From: Allohoeflea poritis
GTDB taxonomy: Bacteria; Pseudomonadota; Alphaproteobacteria; Rhizobiales; Rhizobiaceae
DNA: 64,000 nt
Reading direction: 5' to 3'
Assembly (NCBI RefSeq): GCF_027889715.1
Contig: NZ_JAPJZH010000003.1
Coordinates: 1-64,000, forward strand
The first letter of the stretch is position 1, and the number at the start of each line of letters is the position of its first letter. The position numbers were made by a program, and so were the translations under genes. The notes beneath the pieces are model-generated. The model was not told the origin of the DNA and ran no database searches. It worked only from the letters and a program-made list of their open reading frames with translations. Shown piece after piece: positions 57,582-64,000 of this stretch.

Positions 57582-58193
57582 CTAGGCCTGGCCGCACTCG
57601 CTGGAGAGCATCGCAGGATCAATCCCGATCGAGGCGAATGCGCGCTCGTATTTTGTCTCAAGCACATCGTCGAAGATGATGTCGTCAACGGAGGGGCATG
57701 TCAGCCAGCCATTGGCGCTGACCTCGTCTTCAAGCTGTCCGGCACCCCAGCCGGAATAGCCGAGCATCATGGTTGCCCGTTTGGGGCCTCTGTCCTCGGT
57801 GATGGCGCGCAGAATGTCGACGGTGGCCGTTAGTGACAGCTCTTCCGATACAGGCAGCGTCGCCTCGCTGTGGTAGTCGTCGGAATGCAGGACGAACCCC
57901 CTGCCCGTCTCGACCGGACCGCCGGCCTGCACGTTCAGTTCAAGCGCCGCACGTGGAAGGCTGGAGGCATCATCCGGCTGGATCAATTCGAGCTGGATCA
58001 TCAATTCGCTGAACGAGATCGACTGCGGTCGATTGAGGATGAAACCGACGGCGCCGCTGCTGTTGTGGGCGCAGATGTAGATCACTGTGCGTGAAAAATT
58101 CGAATCGGACAAGCCGGGCATGGCGAGCAGGAACTGCCCGTCGAAACAACCGCGCTCCCCGTCCTCAAGGAGACTTTCGTGAAGAATGTCCAT
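57582..58193 (-). CDS. YqgE/AlgH-family protein
   Basis: A 203-residue member of the YqgE/AlgH family (DUF179). Signature parts are [20 protein letters not shown] near residue 20, then [24 protein letters not shown], and the late [15 protein letters not shown]. AlgH was linked to alginate regulation in Pseudomonas, and the general function is unresolved. It is convergent with the GGDEF/EAL gene, with 12 bases between the stops. Confidence 0.9.
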   Translation of the reverse strand: MDILHESLLEDGERGCFDGQFLLAMPGLSDSNFSRTVIYICAHNSSGAVGFILNRPQSISFSELMIQLELIQPDDASSLPRAALELNVQAGGPVETGRGFVLHSDDYHSEATLPVSEELSLTATVDILRAITEDRGPKRATMMLGYSGWGAGQLEDEVSANGWLTCPSVDDIIFDDVLETKYERAFASIGIDPAMLSSECGQA

Positions 58194-58461
58194 GAAGGCA
58201 GCTTAACGCAATTGACGATCAAATTGAAACAGCGGGGGCCATGAATGTTCTCGGGCTTCCCGGCCAATTGAAACCGGACCCCGGGACGCATCCTGTTCAG
58301 CGCGTCGCACGGCGCCACGGCCGGATCCGACGCGATCCGGCTTGCCAGCCCGCTCGACGGGGTTTGAAGGGTTCGCAACCCACAACCCGATCACCGGAAT
58401 ATGATCGCACCGCCATTGCTCGTTACTGGTTTGGCAAGGTGCCTGCATATAGATTGCCACC
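58194..58461. other. 268-bp divergent spacer
   Basis: This lies between yqgE (leftward) and the DsbD-N gene (rightward). It contains a pair of similar short segments, AATTGAAACAGCGGG (58222-58236) and AATTGAAACCGGACC (58265-58279). No gene or clear promoter hexamers are recognised. Confidence 0.3.
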
Positions 58462-59295
58462 ATGATCACTTATCATTTCACGCCCCGCATTGCCGGACTG
58501 GCAGCTCCCGGCCTGGTCTGGTGTCTCGCATTGGCGCCCATGTCCGCAACAGCCGCATCGAGCGCCTGGGTTGAGACGGAGGGCGGCCGAATCCGCGTAT
58601 CGGCCCTGGAGCCGTCGGCGGACGGGACCATCAGGGCGGCGCTCGATATCGAGCTCCTGCCGGGCTGGAAAACCTATTGGCGCGATCCGGGCGAGTCCGG
58701 CGTGCCGCCTTCATTCAAGGTCGATCGCAGCGACAATATCCAATCGGCGCAGATCCATTTTCCGGCGCCTGAACGCATCAAGGACGCCTATTCGACATGG
58801 GCCGGATACAGCTATCCGGTGGTGCTTCCGATCACGATGAAGCAGACAAAAGCGGGTGAAGTAAGCCTCGTTGAAGCCGATGTGTTCCTTGGCATCTGCG
58901 AATCCGTCTGTATCCCGCTCCAGACGACTTTCTCGCTCACCGTCGATCCGGGGAAACCGGCCAACGCGTTCGAGAGGCGTCTCGTCAAGAAGGCCTTTGC
59001 CTCCCTGCCCGAAGCACCGGGTGACGATTTCGATGTTGTCGACGCCAGGACAGGCGAAGGCAATGACGGGTTCACCGTTTCGGTAGCGCTTCCGCAGGCC
59101 GACGAGAACAGCGAACTTTTCGTCACCGGCCCGCAGGGATGGCGGTTCCACACGCCGCGGCTTACCGGTCTCGACGCGAATGTCGCGACATTCCACGTTG
59201 AGGTTGACGGCGAAGGCGGTCTTTCCGGCCAGACCCTGGACGTTATTGTCAACGCGTCCGGCCGCAGCATGGAAACGCGGATCAGGCTGCCCTGA
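58462..59295 (+). CDS. DsbD N-terminal-domain protein (periplasmic)
   Basis: The 277-residue protein has a signal peptide (cleavage near SATA) and an immunoglobulin-like DsbD-alpha domain: LLPGWKTYWRDPGESGVPP and VLPITMKQTKAGEVSL. The redox pair Cys-x4-Cys (LGICESVCIPLQ) corresponds to the two reactive cysteines of nDsbD. There is no transmembrane DsbD core or C-terminal thioredoxin domain, so it must take electrons from a separate partner (a CcdA/DsbD-type protein elsewhere). It likely keeps periplasmic thiols reduced. Confidence 0.85.
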   Translation: MITYHFTPRIAGLAAPGLVWCLALAPMSATAASSAWVETEGGRIRVSALEPSADGTIRAALDIELLPGWKTYWRDPGESGVPPSFKVDRSDNIQSAQIHFPAPERIKDAYSTWAGYSYPVVLPITMKQTKAGEVSLVEADVFLGICESVCIPLQTTFSLTVDPGKPANAFERRLVKKAFASLPEAPGDDFDVVDARTGEGNDGFTVSVALPQADENSELFVTGPQGWRFHTPRLTGLDANVATFHVEVDGEGGLSGQTLDVIVNASGRSMETRIRLP

Positions 59296-59467
59296 TCGGG
59301 GTTTCCGCTCCAATTCCCTCCGTTCGGAGAAAAGCCGGCGACATGCTGTAGACATGATCGCCGGAATTCCTATTTTGGCCTTGTATGGCGCCCTGCCCCA
59401 GGGGCGCTCCTGCCTTACATAATTGCAACCGATTGGCACCGCGCCAGATTTTTGGAGGAATACGACC

Positions 59468-59953
59468 GTGACAATTTCCGTTGGCGACAAACTGCCCGAG
59501 CTTACCCTGAAAGAGGCAACCTCCGAAGGCATGAATGAAGTCTCCACCTCGAGCATCTTCGACGGCAAGAAGGTGGTTCTGTTCGCCGTTCCCGGCGCCT
59601 TCACGCCCACCTGCCACCTCAATCATCTTCCGGGCTATCTGCAGAACCGCGATACGATCCTGGCAAAGGGTGTTGATGAAATCGTCGTTCTGTCGGTCAA
59701 TGACGCCTTCGTCGTCGGCGCCTGGGCCGCGGCAACCGGCGGCGAAGGCAAGATCCGCTATCTTGCGGACTGGGACGCCGCATTCACCAAGGCCATCGGC
59801 ATGGATGCCGACCTTTCCGCCGGGACGCTGGGCATCCGTTCCAAGCGCTATTCCATGATCGTCGACGATGGCAAGGTGGTGTCGCTGAATGTCGAGGATT
59901 CGCCGGGAGAAGCGGTGACGTCCGGCGCTGCCGCCCTCATCGAACAGCTTTAG
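59468..59953 (+). CDS. Peroxiredoxin (Prx5-like, glutaredoxin-dependent type)
   Basis: The start is GTG at 59468, 8-9 bases after a strong GGAGGAA, giving 161 residues. The peroxidatic Cys is Cys49 in VPGAFTPTCHLNHLPGY, the classic PxxxTxxC motif. The sequence (FAVPGAFTPTCH, LSVNDAFVVGAW, GIRSKRYSMIVDDG) places it with bacterial and plant type II/Prx5 enzymes. It reduces hydrogen peroxide and organic hydroperoxides with thiol donors. It is convergent with rnhA. Confidence 0.93.
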   Translation: MTISVGDKLPELTLKEATSEGMNEVSTSSIFDGKKVVLFAVPGAFTPTCHLNHLPGYLQNRDTILAKGVDEIVVLSVNDAFVVGAWAAATGGEGKIRYLADWDAAFTKAIGMDADLSAGTLGIRSKRYSMIVDDGKVVSLNVEDSPGEAVTSGAAALIEQL

Positions 59954-59978
59954 CGCCTCCTGTTGCGCCCTGCCCTCG

Positions 59979-60419
59979 CTATGGCGCCTTGAAGGGCGCC
60001 ATGGCCATGCGGGCAAGCTCGTCGGCCCGCTCATTCTCCGGGTGACCGGCGTGGCCCTTGATCCAGTGCCAGGTCACGTCGTGCCGGTTGCGCGCCTCCT
60101 CCAGCGCCTGCCACAGATCGGCATTCTTGACCGGCTTTTTGGCCGATGTCTTCCAGCCGTTGCGCTTCCAGCCCTCGATCCAGCCGCCGATACCGTCCTT
60201 GACGTAGGATGAATCGGTGTAGAGATCGACGCGGCAACGCTCCTTGAGCGCATTCAGAGCCTCGATCGCGGCAGTCAGTTCCATTCGATTGTTGGTCGTA
60301 TCCGCCGTGCCGCCGGACAGTTCCTTGTCGATCCTGCCATATCGCAGGATGGCGCCCCAGCCGCCCGGCCCGGGATTGCCCGAACAGGCGCCGTCGGTGA
60401 AGATCTCAACGTGCTTCAA
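59979..60419 (-). CDS. rnhA: Ribonuclease HI
   Basis: The start is TTG at 60419, overlapping the thrB stop (TTGA), with GGGAGCGGAA about 9 bases upstream. The 146-residue enzyme has the catalytic acids Asp9 ([15 protein letters not shown]), a Glu in [13 protein letters not shown], an Asp in [11 protein letters not shown] and an Asp in ENERADELA, plus the basic protrusion ([16 protein letters not shown]). It degrades RNA in RNA-DNA hybrids. It is the third gene of the ispH-thrB-rnhA unit. Confidence 0.94.
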   Translation of the reverse strand: MKHVEIFTDGACSGNPGPGGWGAILRYGRIDKELSGGTADTTNNRMELTAAIEALNALKERCRVDLYTDSSYVKDGIGGWIEGWKRNGWKTSAKKPVKNADLWQALEEARNRHDVTWHWIKGHAGHPENERADELARMAMAPFKAP

Positions 60420-61399
60420 TGCGATTCCGCTCCCGATTGGCGCAGACCGTATTCGGCAGCACTGCCTATATTGCGGTGAAAGCGCATGTATCGCAGATAT
60501 TCCATCGGGTCCTTCTTCACCACCATGGCGCCATCCGGCACATTCAGCCAGTCGTACAAACGGGTCAGGAAGAAGCGCAGCGCGGCGCCATGCGCCAGCA
60601 TGGGAAGCGCCTCGGCTTCGGCGGCGGTCACGGGCCGCACCGACTGGTACCCGGAAAGCAGCGCCAGGCCCTTGGTCATGTTGAACGCGCCGTCCCGCTC
60701 GAAACACCAGGCGTTGAGGCAAACGGCAACGTCATAGGCAAACAGGTCGTTGCAGGCGAAGTAGAAATCGATGACCCCGGAAAGCGTCTCTCCGAGAAAG
60801 AACACGTTGTCCGGGAAGAGATCGGCGTGGATGACCCCCGACGGCAGTCCGTCAGGCCAGTTTTCCTCCAGCCGCTCAAGGTCCGCCTCGACTTCCCGCG
60901 ACAGGCCCGGCTCGACCTCGTCGGCTCTCGCGGCCGACTGGTTCCACAGCGGGCGCCAGGCGCGCACGGACAGAGCGTTTTTCCGGCTGCGGTCGAAGCC
61001 GCGTCCGCTCAGATGCAGCATGGCCGCAACCTTGCCGACCTCGCGGCAGTGGTCGGGCGTCGGACGGCGCGGCCACATGCCTTCCAGAAACGTGATGACG
61101 GCTGCGGGACGGCCGGCCAATTCGCCGAGGACTATGCCGTCGCGGCGGTGAACCGGCAAAGGGCATGTCAGCCCGCTTTCCGCCAGATGTTCCATGAGGC
61201 CGAGGAAGAACGGCAGGTCGTTGCGATCGACGCGCTTTTCGTAAAGCGTCAGGATAAACGAGCCCTTCTCGGTGTGCATGAGGAAGTTGGAATTCTCGAC
61301 GCCCTCGGCAATACCCTTATAGGACAGAAGTTCCCCGATATCGTATGGCTCGAGAAACGCCCGCAGTTCAGCCTCGGTGATGTCGGTATAGACTGCCAA
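60416..61399 (-). CDS. thrB: Homoserine kinase, APH-like type
   Basis: The start is TTG at 61399 with AAGGA about 9 bases upstream, giving the canonical [15 protein letters not shown] start (327 residues); another TTG 5 codons earlier is possible. This is the ThrB type of the aminoglycoside-phosphotransferase fold used by alphaproteobacteria, not the GHMP enzyme of E. coli. Catalytic parts are [13 protein letters not shown] and the metal-binding [11 protein letters not shown]. It phosphorylates homoserine for ThrC (51321). It overlaps rnhA by 4 bases. Confidence 0.94.
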   Translation of the reverse strand: MAVYTDITEAELRAFLEPYDIGELLSYKGIAEGVENSNFLMHTEKGSFILTLYEKRVDRNDLPFFLGLMEHLAESGLTCPLPVHRRDGIVLGELAGRPAAVITFLEGMWPRRPTPDHCREVGKVAAMLHLSGRGFDRSRKNALSVRAWRPLWNQSAARADEVEPGLSREVEADLERLEENWPDGLPSGVIHADLFPDNVFFLGETLSGVIDFYFACNDLFAYDVAVCLNAWCFERDGAFNMTKGLALLSGYQSVRPVTAAEAEALPMLAHGAALRFFLTRLYDWLNVPDGAMVVKKDPMEYLRYMRFHRNIGSAAEYGLRQSGAESH

Positions 61400-61443
61400 A
61401 TTCCGGTCCTTCAAACCCGCGGGACGAATGTCTTGCGCCGGTG

Positions 61444-62463
61444 TTACCCCTGACCGCCGCCATTGACAAATGCCATGTCCGCGCCGGTCAACTCAATATC
61501 GCGAAGGTCGCGCATGACCAGAAAGTTCTCGTCCTCCACAGCCGTCTCGGCGAGATCGATGGTGACCTCGAAGCGTTCGCGGAAAGCCTCGATGATCTCG
61601 TCAACGATGATCTCCGGCGCCGATGCGCCGGCGGACAAGCCGATGGTCCGGGTCCGGTCCGGGTCCAGATCGCCCCATGGCAGTTCGGAAGCGCGTTGGA
61701 CGAGCAGAGCATTGTGAGCGCCAAAGCGCAAAGCGACCTCCACAAGGCGCTTCGAATTGGACGAGTTGGGAGCCCCGACAATGAGGAAATGATCGCAACC
61801 GGGCGCAGCCGCCCGGACCGCCTCCTGCCGGTTGGTCGTCGCATAGCAGATGGATTCGGCCGCTGGCGCGGCCAACATCGGAAAACGCGACTGCAAAATA
61901 TCGATGATGCCGGCCGTGTCTTCGACGGACAGTGTCGTTTGCGTAACGAAGCCGAGATTGTCGGCATCGGCCGGCGCGTATTCCCGGGCATCCTCTTCCG
62001 ATTCGATCAGGCTTACGGCGCCGGAGGGCAACTGCCCCATTGTGCCGATCACTTCCGGATGACCGGCATGGCCGATCAGGATCACATGCCTGCCGAGGCG
62101 CTGGTGGCGCATGGCCTGCTTGTGAACCTTGGATACCAGCGGACAGGTTGCGTCGAGATAGAACAGGTTCCGGGCCGCGGCGTCGGCCGGAACCGACTTC
62201 GGCACGCCATGGGCCGAGAAGATCACCGGCTGGCCGCTGTGTTCGGGCGGAATTTCGTCCAGTTCCTCGACAAAGACGGCGCCCCGCTCGCGCAGGCCCT
62301 CGACGACATAACGGTTGTGAACGATCTCGTGCCGGACATAGACCGGCGCTCCGTATTTCTTCAGCGCCAGGACAACGATCTGGATAGCGCGGTCAACGCC
62401 GGCGCAAAAACCGCGCGGGCCGCACAGGCGGATGGTCAATGGTGGCTTCGAAAGCTTGGTCAT
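61444..62463 (-). CDS. ispH: 4-hydroxy-3-methylbut-2-enyl diphosphate reductase
   Basis: The ATG at 62463 gives 339 residues; an in-frame extension to 62520 has no family support. The iron-sulfur cysteines are in [26 protein letters not shown] and [13 protein letters not shown]. Additional conserved parts are [17 protein letters not shown], and [11 protein letters not shown]. IspH makes IPP and DMAPP in the last step of the MEP isoprenoid pathway. thrB follows 44 bases downstream. Confidence 0.96.
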   Translation of the reverse strand: MTKLSKPPLTIRLCGPRGFCAGVDRAIQIVVLALKKYGAPVYVRHEIVHNRYVVEGLRERGAVFVEELDEIPPEHSGQPVIFSAHGVPKSVPADAAARNLFYLDATCPLVSKVHKQAMRHQRLGRHVILIGHAGHPEVIGTMGQLPSGAVSLIESEEDAREYAPADADNLGFVTQTTLSVEDTAGIIDILQSRFPMLAAPAAESICYATTNRQEAVRAAAPGCDHFLIVGAPNSSNSKRLVEVALRFGAHNALLVQRASELPWGDLDPDRTRTIGLSAGASAPEIIVDEIIEAFRERFEVTIDLAETAVEDENFLVMRDLRDIELTGADMAFVNGGGQG

Positions 62464-62538
62464 CGCTATTCCGAAATAGTCTGCAAAACTTGTAGAGCAA
62501 GTGTTTCGATGAAGAAACACCCCGCCCCTATTTCGATC

Positions 62539-63303
62539 CTATCGCCGCAGCAGGCGCCACAGATATATGCCGGTAACGGCCAGCAGGGCCGCGGCCAGTC
62601 CGAACCAGGTTATCGCATATTGCAGGTGATTGTTGGGCAGTGACACACGCGTGACGCCGCCCACAGGACCCGCCGCCGTCGCACCGTTTGTCGTCGCCGC
62701 GTCGACAAAGAACGGCACAAGGCTTGTTTCGTCCAACCCCATGGCATCCGCCATGCCGGAGAAATCCTTCCAGTACCAGATGCGGTTCGCCGGCTCATTG
62801 TCGGGTACAAGCCGTCCCGGCTTTTCCGAGAGCGGGTTACGGGCAAATCCGACGATTGATACCTGACCCCCGACCGGCTGCCAGTCGCGTTTCGCCGGAT
62901 CTTTCATGTCATAGCGGACGAAACCGCGATTGACGAGAACGGTCCGTCCGTCGGCCAGTGTGAGCGGCGTATAGATATACCAGCCCGATTGCCCTTCATG
63001 GGTCGCCAGGTAATGCTGTTCGGCCTCGTGCAGGAACACGCCGTCCGCGCGCATGGGCATGTAGTCGACATCGCCGGAGCGTTCCCATTCGGCAAGAACC
63101 GCGTCAACGGGTTCCGGAGACCGGACCATGCGTTCTTCGATCGTGGCGAGCAGCCCCTCCTTCCAGGCAAGCCTGTTCAGTTGCCAATTGCCGAGCAGCA
63201 ACAGGAAGGCAAGTGCCGGAAGCGCAAAGGCCAGCACAACCGCCACGGAACGCCCACGGCCGGGTGCGGCAGCTTCAGGGGCTTTCGGCTTGTCGTCAGC
63301 CAT
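62539..63303 (-). CDS. SURF1-family cytochrome oxidase assembly protein
   Basis: The 254-residue protein has one membrane helix near the start (about 22-44, FALPALAFLLLLGNWQLNRL) and one near the end (about 232-250), with the periplasmic SURF1 domain between. Landmarks are GNWQLNRLAWKEGLL, VLVNRGFVRYD, NRIWYWKDFSGMA and NNHLQYAITWFGLA. SURF1 helps insert haem into subunit I of aa3 oxidase. Its start overlaps the DUF983 gene by 8 bases, and coxIII lies just beyond, which fits the role. Confidence 0.93.
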   Translation of the reverse strand: MADDKPKAPEAAAPGRGRSVAVVLAFALPALAFLLLLGNWQLNRLAWKEGLLATIEERMVRSPEPVDAVLAEWERSGDVDYMPMRADGVFLHEAEQHYLATHEGQSGWYIYTPLTLADGRTVLVNRGFVRYDMKDPAKRDWQPVGGQVSIVGFARNPLSEKPGRLVPDNEPANRIWYWKDFSGMADAMGLDETSLVPFFVDAATTNGATAAGPVGGVTRVSLPNNHLQYAITWFGLAAALLAVTGIYLWRLLRR

Positions 63304-63682
63304 TGTCGAGTTCGCCCTCATGGGCGTTGTTCTTGTATTGCAGGGTGATCAGCACACCCTTAAGGGCGCGCAGCAGCAGCAGGCAGAGGCCCGCACTCAA
63401 CGGGATCCATATGAGCAGATGAAGCCACAGAGGCGGCGAAAAGGAGACCTCCGCCCACAGCGCAAGGCCGACCACAAGGAAACCGATCAGCAGAATGACA
63501 AAGACGGCAGGACCGTCTCCGGCATCGGCAAAGCCGTAATCCAGGCCGCAATTCGGACAGGACGTCCCGACCTTGATATAGCCGTCGAACAGCCGGCCCT
63601 TGCCGCAGCGCGGACAGCGACCGAAGATGCCGGCGCGGTACGGATCCACCGGCGGATATTGTCTGCTGTCGTCAGTGCTCAT
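63296..63682 (-). CDS. DUF983 domain-containing protein
   Basis: A 128-residue protein with an N-terminal zinc-ribbon-like pair of CxxC motifs (GRCPRCGKGRLF and TSCPNCGLDY, residues 23-26 and 42-45) followed by two membrane helices (FVILLIGFLVVGLALWA, and HLLIWIPLSAGLCLLLLR). In Rhizobiales this gene sits between coxIII and SURF1, as here, so a role in oxidase assembly is plausible, though unproven. Confidence 0.9.
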   Translation of the reverse strand: MSTDDSRQYPPVDPYRAGIFGRCPRCGKGRLFDGYIKVGTSCPNCGLDYGFADAGDGPAVFVILLIGFLVVGLALWAEVSFSPPLWLHLLIWIPLSAGLCLLLLRALKGVLITLQYKNNAHEGELDNG

Positions 63683-63754
63683 GCAGCGGCTCCAAAGAAA
63701 TGGGGGCGCACGCGTCAGGCGCGGCGCCCCCTCCCAAAATGCATGCCGCTTTCG

Positions 63755-64000
63755 TCAGTGCGCGGCGATCTCTGCGCCCCAGGAGGCCCAGATGTAGATG
63801 CTGAAGAACAGGAACAGCCATACCACGTCAACAAAGTGCCAGTACCAGGCCGCGGCCTCGAAGCCGAAATGCTTCTTCGGCGTGAAATCCCCGGCAGCCG
63901 CACGGATCAGGCAGACGATCAGGAAGATGGTGCCGACCAGAACGTGGAAACCATGGAAACCGGTGGCCATGAAGAAGGTGGCGCCATAGATCGAATCCCG
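63755..64000 (-). CDS. ctaE: Cytochrome c oxidase subunit III, C-terminal part (cut by the window end)
   Basis: The reading frame runs off the right end of the window, so only the last 81 codons are seen. They include [19 protein letters not shown] (His residues typical of subunit III), then a membrane helix, [22 protein letters not shown] and a final helix ending WGAEIAAH. This is the diagnostic C-terminus of aa3-type oxidase subunit III. Downstream genes DUF983 and SURF1 on the same strand support the assignment. Confidence 0.95.
   Translation of the reverse strand, partial: RDSIYGATFFMATGFHGFHVLVGTIFLIVCLIRAAAGDFTPKKHFGFEAAAWYWHFVDVVWLFLFFSIYIWASWGAEIAAH

Overview
The window reads as chromosomal DNA of an alphaproteobacterium of the order Rhizobiales (Hyphomicrobiales). 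The evidence is the high GC with strong third-position GC bias, a CcrM-type GANTC methyltransferase next to mutY, the smc / dsbA-like / dciA / mutY / HAD / ccrM block, the thrC / M16 protease pair, the coxIII / DUF983 / SURF1 / ispH / thrB / rnhA block, and an APH-type homoserine kinase. I cannot name the genus from sequence alone.

Layout. 1-250 holds a short tandem repeat that resembles an insertion-sequence end. 251-6239: MsrQ-like haem protein, PepSY protein, a small conserved-looking ORF, a chemoreceptor with a CheR-docking tail, a glutathione transferase and an unrecognised secreted protein. 6362-8212: LysR regulator divergent from a double SnoaL-like secreted protein. 8254-15142: homoprotocatechuate (3,4-dihydroxyphenylacetate) meta-cleavage cluster, hpaR divergent from hpaF-hpaE-hpaD-(type I dioxygenase)-hpaG-hpaH-hpaI; it encodes two structurally unrelated ring-cleaving dioxygenases for the same step. 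15154-16444: phosphatase, thioesterase and a small coiled-coil protein. 16702-22754: TetR regulator divergent from a methylated-amine operon (dimethylglycine dehydrogenase-like protein, non-pyrrolysine MttB-family methyltransferase, frameshifted FAD oxidase).

22755-25739 is a lower-GC accessory island with a coiled-coil two-TM protein, a second two-TM protein that appears frameshifted, and a decayed MT-A70 methyltransferase tail. 25740-30689: L-2-hydroxyglutarate oxidase-like enzyme, Kdo genes kdsA and kdsD, an MBL hydrolase and a DUF1499 protein. 30861-37713: omega-aminotransferase, class III nucleotide cyclase, ArsR/SRPBCC pair, a stand-alone ClpP, an HxlR regulator divergent from an atypical cysteine-synthase-like enzyme, a GFA protein and a TPR protein.

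37821-64000 is mostly housekeeping: ppdK, smc, DsbA-like lipoprotein, dciA, mutY, two HAD phosphatases, ccrM, chaA, a lipoprotein, thrC, M16 protease, GNAT, a GGDEF/EAL protein, yqgE, a DsbD-N protein, peroxiredoxin, rnhA, thrB, ispH, SURF1, DUF983 and the C-terminal end of cytochrome oxidase subunit III.

The most informative regulatory DNA is (i) two matched operators over the -35 and -10 of the HxlR-controlled gene, (ii) an ArsR operator inside a promoter that appears to give a leaderless transcript, (iii) a 12-bp palindrome over the -10 of the hpa operon, and (iv) a repeated TetR-type half-site at both ends of the tetR gene. No tRNA, rRNA, CRISPR array or riboswitch was recognised.
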